64,000 nucleotides of DNA, taken from Planctomycetales bacterium. Its GTDB lineage: Bacteria > Planctomycetota > Planctomycetia > Planctomycetales > Planctomycetaceae. The notes under the pieces are model-generated. The model was not told the origin of the DNA, did not search any database, and worked only from the letters and a program-made list of their open reading frames with translations. Location of the stretch: contig JANQPT010000061.1 of the NCBI GenBank assembly GCA_028285345.1, positions 186,001 through 250,000 of the forward strand, read 5' to 3'. Shown in pieces: positions 8,753 through 17,921 of the stretch. How positions within the stretch are numbered: the stretch's first letter is position 1; every line of letters begins with the position of its first letter. A program made the position numbers and the translations under genes.

Positions 8753-9690
8753 TGTCGAACACTCAGGCAATCGACATACAAGGATTGTCTCATCGGTATG
8801 GTGACCGAGCGGCGCTCAGTGAAATTTCTTTTGCAGTGTCCTCCGGGGAAATCTTCGGTTTGCTCGGCCCCAACGGCGGCGGCAAGACCACGCTGTTTCG
8901 TTTGCTGTCGACATTGCTTCCGATCCAATCCGGGTCGGCGAGAATTCTCGGTTGCGACATCTCGGCCCAGCAGAGCATGGTGCGGACGTTAATCGGCGTT
9001 GTGTTTCAGTCACCCAGTCTGGACCGGATGTTGACGGTCGGCGAGAACCTGCGGCACCAGGGGCATTTATATGGCTTACGGGGTGCCACGCTGCGGCAGC
9101 GGATCAATGAGCAGTTGGACCGGCTGGGGCTAAGCGATCGCGCCGGGGACCGAGTGGCCTCCCTCTCGGGTGGTCTGCAGCGGCGGGTCGAGATTGCCAA
9201 GGGTTTGTTGCATCATCCCCGCTTGCTATTGCTTGACGAGCCAAGTACCGGTCTCGATCCCGGCGCCCGCGACGATCTGTGGCGATATCTCCGGGAACTG
9301 CGGGATGGTGGCGACGTCACGGTCTTAGTCACGACGCACTTGATGGAAGAAGCTGAAAACTGCGAACGGCTGGCGATACTTGATCAGGGACGGCTGGTGG
9401 CCGAGGGGCCGCCGCTCAAGCTGAAATCGGCTGTCGGCGGCGATTGCATCACGATCACGTCGGATGTCCCCGACCAACTGTCGCAGCAGATTGCCGAGCG
9501 ATTCCACGTCACGCCTCAGCAGATTGGCGGAAACCTGCGAATCGAACGCGAGGGCGGGCATGAATTTGTCCGAGAACTGGTCGACGCGTTTCCTGCGGAA
9601 GTCAGCACAGTGACGCTCGGCAAACCGACGTTGCAGGATGTATTTATTCATGTGACCGGCCACCAATTCTGGGGGGAGGAGAGCGCATGA
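8752..9690 (+). CDS. ABC transporter ATP-binding protein
   Basis: A 312-residue ATPase of the CcmA/NatA-like ABC-2 exporter class. The Walker A loop is GPNGGGKTT, the ABC signature LSGGLQRR and the Walker B LLLLDEPSTGLDPG, followed by an H-loop (TTHLMEEAE). The last ~90 residues form the accessory domain common in this class. It is coupled to coxD-like upstream (1-base overlap) and to the permease downstream (4-base overlap). The substrate is not shown by the sequence. The position in the cox cluster suggests a part in oxidase or heme/copper assembly, which is an inference. Confidence 0.93.
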   Translation: MSNTQAIDIQGLSHRYGDRAALSEISFAVSSGEIFGLLGPNGGGKTTLFRLLSTLLPIQSGSARILGCDISAQQSMVRTLIGVVFQSPSLDRMLTVGENLRHQGHLYGLRGATLRQRINEQLDRLGLSDRAGDRVASLSGGLQRRVEIAKGLLHHPRLLLLDEPSTGLDPGARDDLWRYLRELRDGGDVTVLVTTHLMEEAENCERLAILDQGRLVAEGPPLKLKSAVGGDCITITSDVPDQLSQQIAERFHVTPQQIGGNLRIEREGGHEFVRELVDAFPAEVSTVTLGKPTLQDVFIHVTGHQFWGEESA

Positions 9691-10550
9691 GCACTGCTCC
9701 TGTAACCGAGACGCCCCCCTCGGTCAAAACAGAGGCGTCGCGGCAATCGGCCACCGGTCCATTTTGGCTGCCGATTTGGACGCTGACGGTTCGCGAGTTG
9801 GTTCGTTTCTTCCGCCAGCGGACGCGAGTTGTCGGTGCGTTGGGCCAGCCACTGCTGTTTTGGATCCTGTTCGGTGCCGGCCTAAAAGGCTCATTCCAGC
9901 CCCCGCCCTGGGCGGACTGGCCGATGAGCTATCAGGAGTATTTCTTTCCCGGTGTCGCGGTGATGATCTTGATGTTCACCGCGATCTTCTCGACGATCTC
10001 AATCATCGAAGACCGCCGCGAAGGTTTTCTGCAAGGCGTACTGGTCGCGCCGGTTTCCCGTTTATCGCTGGTATTGGGCAAGTTGTGTGGCGGGACCGTG
10101 CTGGCGGTCCTGCAGGCGGGCCTGTTCTTGCTGCTGGCCCCGACAATGGGGATTCACCTCACGGCGGCCGCGGCGACGTTGACGTTTGCCTGGCTGATTC
10201 TGCTGGCGTTTACGTTGACGGCGCTTGGTTTTGTGATCGCTTGGCCGATGGATTCCACACAAGGTTTCCATGCGATCATGAGCGTGTTTTTGATGCCGCT
10301 GTGGCTGCTGTCGGGGGCGTTTTTTCCTGGCGGCGAGTCCGGTTGGCTTTCCTGGATCATCAGTGCAAATCCGCTAACGTACGGCATGGCCGGCCTAAGA
10401 CGGTTGCTCTATTTTGAGCGCGAGATTCCCGACGGCGCCGGCTTGCCCTCTCTGGCTGTGTCGCTGGTTGTGACCTGCCTGTTTTGTGCGACCTGCGTTG
10501 GGCTGTCGGTCTATCTTGCTCGTCGGCAAGTTTCCAAAGATGCCCGTTAG
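9687..10550 (+). CDS. ABC-2 type transporter permease
   Basis: Membrane partner of the preceding ATPase, 287 residues with six predicted helices and a cytoplasmic N-terminus of ~35 residues. The first-helix region VRFFRQRTRVVGALGQPLLFW and the segment IIEDRREGFLQGVLVAPVSR are typical of the DrrB/NodJ-like ABC-2 family. Its start overlaps the ATPase stop as ATGA. Together they would form a homodimeric or heterotetrameric exporter. Confidence 0.92.
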   Translation: MSTAPVTETPPSVKTEASRQSATGPFWLPIWTLTVRELVRFFRQRTRVVGALGQPLLFWILFGAGLKGSFQPPPWADWPMSYQEYFFPGVAVMILMFTAIFSTISIIEDRREGFLQGVLVAPVSRLSLVLGKLCGGTVLAVLQAGLFLLLAPTMGIHLTAAAATLTFAWLILLAFTLTALGFVIAWPMDSTQGFHAIMSVFLMPLWLLSGAFFPGGESGWLSWIISANPLTYGMAGLRRLLYFEREIPDGAGLPSLAVSLVVTCLFCATCVGLSVYLARRQVSKDAR

Positions 10551-10585
10551 AAAATCAACTTCTTACTTGTTCGTTCATAATCATA

Positions 10586-11791
10586 ATGCGTTCCCAATTA
10601 CTCCCGCAGTTCTGGCAAGCTAACCTGTGTCGTATCCCGTCTCCTTTGTGGGTCGCCGTGATAGCGTTTGTCCTGGTTGCCCCGTTGAACGGTTCCGCTC
10701 AAGAACTGGACATCGAAGTCGGTACCCCGGACATTCCAACTGAGACATTCGTCGAGGATTTTTCGCTCACCGAGCGCAGCGGCAAGACTGTGAGCCGTGC
10801 CGATCTTAAGGGGCGCCCCTGGCTGGCCTGCTTCATCTTTACGCGGTGCACGGCGACCTGTTCGAAAGTGACCGCGTCGATGGCGGAGTTGAGCCGCGCT
10901 CTCAAAGACACCGATGTGCAGCTAGTCTCGATCACCGTTGACCCGGCCTTTGACACCCCAGATGAACTCAAACGGTACGCCAAAGATTTCCGCGCCGACC
11001 CTGAAAGATGGTGGTTTCTCACGGGGGACAAGCAGGAAATCTTTCATCTGATTCACAACAGCTTTGGCCAGCAGCTTCAGGAAAATCCAAAGGCCCCGGT
11101 CGGGCTGCAGGTCACACACAGCAACAACGTGATGCACATCGATGCGTCGGGGCGCGTCGTGGGGAAGTACAACGCGATTGTGCCCGACGAAATGACGGTC
11201 TTGCGGCAGGTGCTCCTGAAAGGGAAAGAGACCCCCAAAAAACACCGCTATGTCCCGCCGGTGCTCGGCATCCGCATCGGAGGCGAACGGCTCGCTCCCG
11301 AACTGGCGACGACGTCGCCACCCGATGCTAATGATGGCGGGAATCAGCCCGATGCCGACCCAGCAATTCCTGACTGGGTGCGGAACCTGCCCACAGTCAA
11401 TGCCAGCCTCAACGGACTGGCGACGGTTCTGCTATTGCTTGGGTACGGGTTAATCTCCCTCCGCAAGGTCACCGCGCACCGCAACGTGATGTTGTTGGCG
11501 TTTGGGGTCTCAGTCGCGTTTCTGGCATGTTACTTGGTGTATCACTACTACGCCGGGTCCAAATCGTTTGCCGGATCTGGGCTGATTCGTCCGGTCTATT
11601 TCATCATTCTGATTTCGCACATCATCCTCGCGGTGCCCGTACCGGTGTTGGCCGGGATGACAATCTATCGGGGATTGCGGGACCAGCGGGAGCAACATCG
11701 GCGAATTGCCAAAATCACTTATCCGATTTGGCTTTACGTCTCGGTGACAGGGGTGATAATATACGTCTTGTTGTACCACTGGCCGCAATAG
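10586..11791 (+). CDS. Sco1/SenC copper chaperone fused to a DUF420 membrane domain
   Basis: A 401-residue two-domain protein. A signal peptide or anchor (residues ~12-35) leads to a thioredoxin-like Sco1/SenC domain (~50-225). This domain carries the copper-binding CTATC motif (Cys88, Cys92) and a conserved His178 in VTHSNN. After a ~45-residue linker, residues ~270-400 hold four transmembrane helices with the DUF420 pattern (His/Tyr residues in YLVYHYYAG and ISHIILAVPVP). Sco proteins load copper into the CuA site of subunit II, and DUF420 proteins often lie in oxidase clusters. A frame from 10484 exists but overlaps the permease; ATG 10586 gives the better signal. Confidence 0.9.
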   Translation: MRSQLLPQFWQANLCRIPSPLWVAVIAFVLVAPLNGSAQELDIEVGTPDIPTETFVEDFSLTERSGKTVSRADLKGRPWLACFIFTRCTATCSKVTASMAELSRALKDTDVQLVSITVDPAFDTPDELKRYAKDFRADPERWWFLTGDKQEIFHLIHNSFGQQLQENPKAPVGLQVTHSNNVMHIDASGRVVGKYNAIVPDEMTVLRQVLLKGKETPKKHRYVPPVLGIRIGGERLAPELATTSPPDANDGGNQPDADPAIPDWVRNLPTVNASLNGLATVLLLLGYGLISLRKVTAHRNVMLLAFGVSVAFLACYLVYHYYAGSKSFAGSGLIRPVYFIILISHIILAVPVPVLAGMTIYRGLRDQREQHRRIAKITYPIWLYVSVTGVIIYVLLYHWPQ

Positions 11792-11828
11792 TTCATGCGG
11801 TCAAGCGGCCCTGATTGGAGAGTGTTGA

Positions 11829-12143
11829 ATGCTTCACCGGATTTCGTTGATCTGCGTCTTGCTGTTGGCGGCCATGCTGGCAGGTCCCTCCGTGCGGACC
11901 GCGCAGGCCTGTCCCAACTGTAAGGAAGGTCTCAAAACCGACAACAAAATGCCGATGGCTTACCAGTACAGCATCGTGTTCATGCTGGCAGTTCCGGCGA
12001 TGCTTTTCAGCGGTTTCGGATACGGCTTTTATCGGCTCAGCCGCCAAAACGCCCTGCAGCAGCAGGATTTGGATCCGGAAGTCTTGGTAAAGTACGACGC
12101 GCGGGTCGACCAGGCGCTCCATCAGCGCGATGCAGGCAGCTAA
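11829..12143 (+). CDS. Small membrane protein of the oxidase cluster
   Basis: A 104-residue protein with a cleavable signal peptide (cut near AQA at residues 25-27). The mature protein starts with a CPNC motif, followed by a short polar region, one transmembrane helix (about 46-68) and a charged cytoplasmic tail. Its function is not recognised. The CxxC just outside the membrane and its place at the end of the cox/Sco operon make a role in copper or thiol handling plausible. The stop overlaps the convergent MFS gene by 4 bases. Confidence 0.72.
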   Translation: MLHRISLICVLLLAAMLAGPSVRTAQACPNCKEGLKTDNKMPMAYQYSIVFMLAVPAMLFSGFGYGFYRLSRQNALQQQDLDPEVLVKYDARVDQALHQRDAGS

Positions 12144-13399
12144 CCCTGCTCATCCGCGGTGATATCGGCCGCGTCCACCGGCTCACCGGCGCGAAGCCGC
12201 CAGATGAGCACAAAGCCTACCAACAACACCGCTGCGCCGGCGTAATACGGATAGATCGGATGGGTGTAAAACAGCGCCATCCCGATCAACGGCCCTAGAA
12301 TGCGGGCCAGTGCCGAGAGGCTCTGGCCGATGCCTAAAACGCCTCCTTGTTGCGAGGCCGATGTCCCGCGCGACAACAGTGATTGCAGCGAGGGCGTCAC
12401 TGCCGAAAACCCGACGATACAAACCGGCAGCACGGCGAAGAGCATCGCGACCGAACGCACCTCGCCCGCCACGCCGATGAGCACCAGCCCGGTCATCATC
12501 AGCAGCGTGCCTCCCAGGCTCATCCGATACTCTCCGAGTCGCGGCAGCAGCCGCCGTACTAGACCGCCTTGAGCCACAGCCAAGGTGAGCCCGACGTAGG
12601 AGAAGATATAGAAGTTGTTCCGCTCGGCGATTCCCAGTTCCTTGGTAAGCAGCGACAGCGTCACCTCAAATTGTGCCAGGGCGAACGTGGCAATGAATAT
12701 CGCGATTAAGATGATGCCGATTCGCGGGCGAGTGACCGCTTGTCGCAAACTGGCCCGATCGAACCAGTGGTGGCCGGCCGGCCGGCTTCCCGGCTGAAGC
12801 GATTCCTTGAGCAGAAAGACTGCCGATAACAAGGCGACCGCCGACAGGCCCCCCGCCACATATCCCGGCGCTGAACTTGGTGGGCCGCCGGGCTCAGCAG
12901 AGACGAAACCCGCCCCGATGAGCGGACCAAAGGTGAATCCGACTCCAAAGGCGGCTCCGATCAGTGCCATTCCGCGCCCCCTTTGTTCGGGACCGGTCAC
13001 ATCGGCAATGTAGGCCTGAGCGGTGGAGATCGTCGCTCCGGCGATTCCAGCTCCGATACGCGAGATGAACAGCCACGGCAACGCGCCCATGCCAAGCATC
13101 GTCTCTTGCGTACCCAAGGAGGTCGCATACCCGAATACGAAATAAGAAACTGCCGAACCGGCCAGACCCACCATCAGCACCGGCCGCCGGCCGATGCGGT
13201 CGGAAATCCGGCCCCAGATCGGAGCAAAGAGCAACTGCATCGTCGAGAACGATGCCATCAGCGCTCCCAGCAGCAGTCCATGCGCCTCAAAATAATCTCC
13301 GTATCGGGGCAGCAGCGGCAGTACGATGCCGAATCCGAGCAGATCGATGAAGACGGTGACAAAGATGATGCCCAACGAGGCGCTGGAAGTCTTGACCAC
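12140..13399 (-). CDS. MFS transporter, TetA-like drug/proton antiporter family
   Basis: A 419-residue major facilitator with twelve helices. The signature between helices 2 and 3 (GRISDRIGRRPVLM) and the helix-5 region GFTFGPLIGAG resemble the DHA1/TetA group. The GTG start at 13399 has a GAGG seven bases upstream. It is convergent with the oxidase cluster and shares 4 bases with its last gene. The substrate cannot be told from sequence; tetracycline efflux should not be assumed. Confidence 0.88.
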   Translation of the reverse strand: MVKTSSASLGIIFVTVFIDLLGFGIVLPLLPRYGDYFEAHGLLLGALMASFSTMQLLFAPIWGRISDRIGRRPVLMVGLAGSAVSYFVFGYATSLGTQETMLGMGALPWLFISRIGAGIAGATISTAQAYIADVTGPEQRGRGMALIGAAFGVGFTFGPLIGAGFVSAEPGGPPSSAPGYVAGGLSAVALLSAVFLLKESLQPGSRPAGHHWFDRASLRQAVTRPRIGIILIAIFIATFALAQFEVTLSLLTKELGIAERNNFYIFSYVGLTLAVAQGGLVRRLLPRLGEYRMSLGGTLLMMTGLVLIGVAGEVRSVAMLFAVLPVCIVGFSAVTPSLQSLLSRGTSASQQGGVLGIGQSLSALARILGPLIGMALFYTHPIYPYYAGAAVLLVGFVLIWRLRAGEPVDAADITADEQG

Positions 13400-13457
13400 G
13401 GAAATGCCTCATGCATGTGGAAGAGAATTGAACCGCTGTCGCGTGCCGGACAACTAA

Positions 13458-13565
13458 TTACCCGCCCACAAACCAAATCGCCAGCCAGCACAGCAGCGGG
13501 AATAGGACGAAGATCAGCAGCATCGTCGTCACGGTTGCGCGGGGATTGTCGGGCCAGCGTGCCAT
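13458..13565 (-). CDS. Possible 35-residue single-helix membrane peptide
   Basis: A short frame encodes MARWPDNPR followed by one strong transmembrane helix (MLLIFVLFPLLCWLAIWFVGG). It lies between the MFS gene and the terminator of the Gfo/Idh gene, on the same strand as both. No clear ribosome site is visible. Composition favours a real small membrane protein, but chance is not excluded. Confidence 0.35.
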   Translation of the reverse strand: MARWPDNPRATVTTMLLIFVLFPLLCWLAIWFVGG

Positions 13566-13596
13566 GGCGATTATTCGCGTCCGAACGAGTGGTGAA

Positions 13597-13635
13597 CAAA
13601 AAAGGACCGGGACATCTTGCCCGATATCCCGGTCC
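13597..13635 (-). terminator. Rho-independent terminator after the Gfo/Idh gene
   Basis: Perfect 9-bp arms GGACCGGGA (13604-13612) and TCCCGGTCC (13627-13635). On the minus strand they are followed by a run of six T (13598-13603). The hairpin starts 38 bases after the stop at 13673. Confidence 0.85.
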
Positions 13636-13672
13636 GCTGTAAGGCCGATCCGCCGACGGCTACCCAATAATG

Positions 13673-15244
13673 TCAGTGTCGAATGTCAGTGTCGGTCTCC
13701 GGAACGGCGTCGCTATTGGGATCGAACCATTCCTTTTTGAATTCGATCCGCTTCTTGTGCTTCATCGCCAGATTCGCCGTCAGGGCCATCACGGCATCTC
13801 CCATGGCGACCACACCGTCACACCGGAGGCCGCCCTCGTCTCGTGGCTTGTCAATGTTGTTGCGGACACAATAGGCAAAGTGCTCCATCTCTTCGGTGTA
13901 GCCGCGGCTGACCTTGCCGATGTCGGCCTGTGCCGCTTTGGTCGAGGGGGCCAAACTTTCGCTGGCGTCCATGACGGGGCCGCCTCCCTTGTTGAGCACT
14001 TGCAGCCGCTGCGCGGCGCCGCCCCCGCCGGTTGCCCCGCCCGCTTCTTTGTACAGCATCACGTTTTGTTCCATCTCGACGATCATCGTGCCGCGGCTGC
14101 CGAAAATCGTCTCGCCATAGGGCTCCATGCGGTTCGTGTTGATCGACGAATAGGTGACGATCACGACGTCGTTTTCGTCCTTGTCGTAATTCGGCCCGGG
14201 AAATTCAAACGTCACGTACACGTGGTCGTCAATTTCGCGTTTGTCTTTCTGCTTATCGTTAGAGCCGACTCCCTTGACCCCGTAGAAGTTCCGCCCGCCA
14301 TATCCTTGGACCGCGATTGGCTTCACTTTGCCCAGGAAAATGCTGCAGGCGTCCAGTTGATGGCTGCCCAATTCGGCCATCAACCCCCCGCCGGTTTTGT
14401 TGTACAGCCGCCAACGGCACAGTTGCTCGACCGAATCATAGCCGTAGGCTTGCACCGTCTTCTCCAGGGCCGCGACATCTTCCTTGGGAATCGGCTTGTT
14501 CCAGCTGTCCTTGCCGGGAAAGCTATTGTTGCGGTGCCACTGGGCGCGGATGAACTTAATGTCGCCCAGAATGCCCTCTTTGATCAGCTCGTACGCGTTT
14601 TCGTAGAGCACGTTGTAGTGACGCTGGTGGCCGACCGCGTAGAGCAGATTCTTTTCATTCGCCTTGCGGATCAGATTCTTACACTCGGTAATATTGTGGG
14701 CCATCAGCTTTTCGCTGAGGACATGCTTGCCCGCTTCCAACGCGTCGATGGCTACCGGCTCATGCTGGTTGAGCGGGACGGCGATCACCACCGCCTCGAC
14801 TTCCGGGTCGGCCAGCAATTCCTTGTGGTCCTGGTACTGCTTGATCGATTCGCATTTTTCGCGGCCCAGCTTCTTGTACAAGCCGACACGATGCTCGTTG
14901 CCGTCGCCGGTGAAGGCGCGTTTGAGATTGCTGGGGCGGATGTCGGCGACCGCGACGATGTCCATATACTTCGGGGGATGCTGCGTAATCAACACGCTGC
15001 CCTCGTCGCCGGTGCCGATGAAGCCGACTTTGACTCGGTCTTCACCTTTGAGCTCGTCGTAGCCGTAGACCGCGGCGCCGAGGCCGACGCCGGTAATCGC
15101 GGCGGCCTTGATGGCTTCGCGGCGAGTGATGCCTGCGGAGTCGCCCGATTCCTTCGCCTTCTGATTCTGCAGAAGCTGGACGTCGGCCGAAGCCTCGTTG
15201 AAGTTTTCCTTACCGAGCTGTTTTTCTTCCGGAGTCAATTGCAT
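13673..15244 (-). CDS. Tat-exported Gfo/Idh/MocA family oxidoreductase
   Basis: A 523-residue NAD(P)-dependent oxidoreductase-like protein. An unusual ~40-residue N-terminal extension precedes a twin-arginine-like signal ([22 protein letters not shown]). The Rossmann fold follows with [11 protein letters not shown] near residue 72, and the family's EKP-like segment appears as [10 protein letters not shown]. Secreted members of this family are numerous in Planctomycetes and probably act on sugars. A 13-bp tandem duplication covers the stop codon and changes the last residues. The DoxX-like gene lies 69 bp upstream on the same strand. The substrate is unknown. Confidence 0.88.
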   Translation of the reverse strand: MQLTPEEKQLGKENFNEASADVQLLQNQKAKESGDSAGITRREAIKAAAITGVGLGAAVYGYDELKGEDRVKVGFIGTGDEGSVLITQHPPKYMDIVAVADIRPSNLKRAFTGDGNEHRVGLYKKLGREKCESIKQYQDHKELLADPEVEAVVIAVPLNQHEPVAIDALEAGKHVLSEKLMAHNITECKNLIRKANEKNLLYAVGHQRHYNVLYENAYELIKEGILGDIKFIRAQWHRNNSFPGKDSWNKPIPKEDVAALEKTVQAYGYDSVEQLCRWRLYNKTGGGLMAELGSHQLDACSIFLGKVKPIAVQGYGGRNFYGVKGVGSNDKQKDKREIDDHVYVTFEFPGPNYDKDENDVVIVTYSSINTNRMEPYGETIFGSRGTMIVEMEQNVMLYKEAGGATGGGGAAQRLQVLNKGGGPVMDASESLAPSTKAAQADIGKVSRGYTEEMEHFAYCVRNNIDKPRDEGGLRCDGVVAMGDAVMALTANLAMKHKKRIEFKKEWFDPNSDAVPETDTDIRH

Positions 15245-15313
15245 GACCGAACCTCGTTCAACTTACGGTGTAAACCGGGATTTGTAGGAGAGTTATCTAT
15301 TGATACGCCGTTA

Positions 15314-16705
15314 TTAGTCTTTTTGCCGGAAAATCACGCGGCGGACTAGGCCGTCCACTCCGAACCAGCGCCCCGTCGGCAGCCCCGCCAGAACCAGACA
15401 GGCGAGGACCTCAATCAGATTCTTGTTGACAATCAAACTATGTTCCGGCCCCGGAGCGGCAGGCAGACCCGGAAACGGAGGCATTGCGAAATAAAACAGC
15501 AGCAGCAATCCGGCCGACCCCAATGCCGACAGGCGGCTGAACAGACCCAGAAACATCAACGCCCCCAAGATGAGCAAAGCCCAGATCGTCCGCTGGTTCG
15601 TGGTATCGGTCTTGGTGACCTGCATCGGCACGCCGCCGCGGGCCAATTGTTCCGCGGAGAGCAAGCTGTCGGAGTAGCGGATCAGCTCTTCGGTCCAGCC
15701 GTTGACCGGTCCAACCAACTCTGCCCGCTTTTGCTGAATCTCGGCCCACTGTTTGCCGAGATGGTCGCGCTGAAAGTTCGCACCACCGCCCTCGTCGATG
15801 TTCTTGAGATTCGCGTCGTACCGCTCGAGCGAGTTGCGGTAGAGGTCAATCTCGCCTTGGCGATGTTCGTCCAGCGTGCCGGCGACTTCCGGGTAGAGCT
15901 TCTTGTGATCCTCTTCAGTGATCGTGGCGCCGGCACGATCTTTGTCCCACAGCAGCGAGACTTCGAGCTTCTCTTTGAGGCTCAAGCGGCTGCAGACGAT
16001 GCCCAGTTCCTTGACGGTATCGTGGTATATTTTCACGACCGCATTATGTTGCCGTTCCTCGTCTGTCAGGGCAGGCGGCTCCTGTCCCTCCGGCGCTTCG
16101 TGTTTGATCGGCACGGCAATCGACTTGAGTTTAGCGATCTCTCTGGGAATCAGCCGCCGGTTTGTTTCCAGCCGCTTCCTGTCCAAATCAATTGTGACGA
16201 AATTCAGGTCTCGTTTGCCGCTGGAGTTCGTCAATTTCGAAACGTCGATGATTGCCGCAATGTCCACGCCTTCGGGAAGCTTGCGTTTGCTGGTCTCCAT
16301 GGCGCGGACCCATTTCTTCGACTCCGGTCCGTTTAAGAATTCGTTTAACTGGCGCTTGTCGCGGTCGCTCAATTCGGGATGCTGAGCCAAAAACCGCTCG
16401 TGCCAATCGTCCCACATCGTCGTGACTTTTTCGTAGTCCAGCTTTTCCAGATCGTCCGGGTCGTGGACTAGGCTGCGGTAGTAGTCACGAAACGGCCCTT
16501 GCGCGTTCTTCAGGTAACCCGCGGCCGTCCAAGGTTTGTCGGTATACCGAGATTGGTACTTCCACATGCCTTCATAAAGGAACTGCCAGCCGATGGACAT
16601 TCGAAGCAGGACCAAGAACAGGCAGGCAAAAAAGGTCACTCGCCGTATCTGAGTTTTGGACACGTGATCGATACTTTCTGCAGTCGATTCAGTTTGCGGC
16701 AGCAA
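15314..16705 (-). CDS. DoxX-like membrane protein with a large periplasmic insertion
   Basis: A 463-residue protein. The first helix (about 24-45) carries the DoxX-like sequence LLRMSIGWQFLYEGMWKY. About 310 polar residues follow, largely helical with charged heptad-like runs. Three further helices (about 375-460) complete the DoxX four-helix unit, including ILGALMFLGLFSRLSALGSAGLLLLF. The start is the TTG at 16705, with GAGGA just upstream; a GTG some 15 codons later is an alternative. DoxX proteins are linked to quinone or thiosulfate redox chemistry in some species, but function here is unknown. Confidence 0.78.
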   Translation of the reverse strand: MLPQTESTAESIDHVSKTQIRRVTFFACLFLVLLRMSIGWQFLYEGMWKYQSRYTDKPWTAAGYLKNAQGPFRDYYRSLVHDPDDLEKLDYEKVTTMWDDWHERFLAQHPELSDRDKRQLNEFLNGPESKKWVRAMETSKRKLPEGVDIAAIIDVSKLTNSSGKRDLNFVTIDLDRKRLETNRRLIPREIAKLKSIAVPIKHEAPEGQEPPALTDEERQHNAVVKIYHDTVKELGIVCSRLSLKEKLEVSLLWDKDRAGATITEEDHKKLYPEVAGTLDEHRQGEIDLYRNSLERYDANLKNIDEGGGANFQRDHLGKQWAEIQQKRAELVGPVNGWTEELIRYSDSLLSAEQLARGGVPMQVTKTDTTNQRTIWALLILGALMFLGLFSRLSALGSAGLLLLFYFAMPPFPGLPAAPGPEHSLIVNKNLIEVLACLVLAGLPTGRWFGVDGLVRRVIFRQKD

Positions 16706-16799
16706 CGGTCCTCTGGGGGCCGCGCTCGATGTTGTTATCGTTGAGGTCGTGATGTGACCGGTTGGTTTGGAGAGTGCGCGATCGGGAGATCAGACGTCT

Positions 16800-17900
16800 T
16801 TAGGCGGGATCGTCATCGGAGGCGAGGAACAGCACGTCGTCCGCGATACCGAGACTGACCGGCTGCAGTCGGCGGCCCCCGGTCGGCGGTGGGATCACTA
16901 AAGCGCTGACTCCCTTGTGATTATGACAATACTCAGAGGCCTTTTCGAGTCCGATCACAAAAAAGGCGGTCGAAAGTGCGTCCGCCAAGGCAGCTGTTGG
17001 CGCCAAAACCGTTACCGACAACATATCTTCCACGGGCCATCCGGTCCGCGGATCGAGCAGGTGCCCGAAACGTCGGCCAGCGTGACGAAAATACTGTACA
17101 CCTGATCCAGATGTTGACATCCCGCAGTTTTTGAGCAGCACAGTCCCGAGGCGTTTTTCGGGAAAGAGCGGGTTTCGAATTCCCACCGGCCAGCCGTCCA
17201 AATTGGCGTGTGAACCGCGAGCGAGTAAGCTGCTGTGTCCGCCGTGGAACAACCAATCCTCGACGCCGTCGCCGGTAAGTTGCTCCCCTGCTTTGTCGAG
17301 CGCGTAACCTTTGCCGATCGAATTCAGGTTCAATTCCACTCCCGGCTTCAGGAATCGAATCGTGTGGCGTTCGTCGCAAAAATCAACATGCTGCAGGCCG
17401 ATGACGGCACGAGCCTCATCGATCTCCTTCTGATCGGGCGCGCGGCCCTCAGCTTTACAGCGCCGCCACAAGTCGACGAGCGGCCCCGCAGTCGGGTCAA
17501 ACCCGCCGCCGGTCTCCTCGGAAATTCTGGCGGCCCGGCGAAGCAGCTCGTAGAGTTCCGGCTCCACTTCAACTGCAGCCGCCGCAGCATCGCGATTGAC
17601 GCAGGAAAGTTCGCTGTGCTCTCGGTAGACGCTGAGTTGATCTTCGAGGACATTGATCAGATCGAGCGCGTCGGACGCCGGCGCAATCGCCCCCGGCAGA
17701 CCGGGATTGAGAATCACGTCGAAATCGCACGCCATCGCCTGCTTGCCAAGCCGCACGGTTTCGCGCCCGGCGGGAGCGGGCGGCGACTCAGCGTGCGGCA
17801 GTAATTCGTCGGCAAGCTTTTCGCCCGCCTGTTCAATCGAGCGAACTGCCGCCCGGCCGCTCAGGAAATCGCGTCGCGAACTGCCGGAATCACCGTCCAT
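16800..17900 (-). CDS. apbE: ApbE-family FAD:protein FMN transferase
   Basis: Transfers FMN from FAD to threonine of flavoproteins outside the cytoplasm. The protein has 366 residues. The N-terminus SSRRDFLSGRAAV looks like a twin-arginine signal without a long hydrophobic core. Family features are the early MACDFDVIL strand, GGGFDPTAGPLVDLWR, the nucleotide segment LNLNSIGKGYALDKA and the late metal-site segment (LAPTAALADALSTAFFVIG). In the region DPRTGWPVEDMLSVTV the usual DP-RTG pattern is kept. It lies 22 bp after leuD. A specific target flavoprotein is not visible in the window. Confidence 0.88.
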   Translation of the reverse strand: MDGDSGSSRRDFLSGRAAVRSIEQAGEKLADELLPHAESPPAPAGRETVRLGKQAMACDFDVILNPGLPGAIAPASDALDLINVLEDQLSVYREHSELSCVNRDAAAAAVEVEPELYELLRRAARISEETGGGFDPTAGPLVDLWRRCKAEGRAPDQKEIDEARAVIGLQHVDFCDERHTIRFLKPGVELNLNSIGKGYALDKAGEQLTGDGVEDWLFHGGHSSLLARGSHANLDGWPVGIRNPLFPEKRLGTVLLKNCGMSTSGSGVQYFRHAGRRFGHLLDPRTGWPVEDMLSVTVLAPTAALADALSTAFFVIGLEKASEYCHNHKGVSALVIPPPTGGRRLQPVSLGIADDVLFLASDDDPA

Positions 17901-17921
17901 CGAGTGCCCGCGAGATGGGGA

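Noticed and set aside
13670-15349. 559-residue frame on the + strand
   Set aside because: Antisense shadow of the Gfo/Idh/MocA gene; the minus strand has clear family motifs and a terminator.
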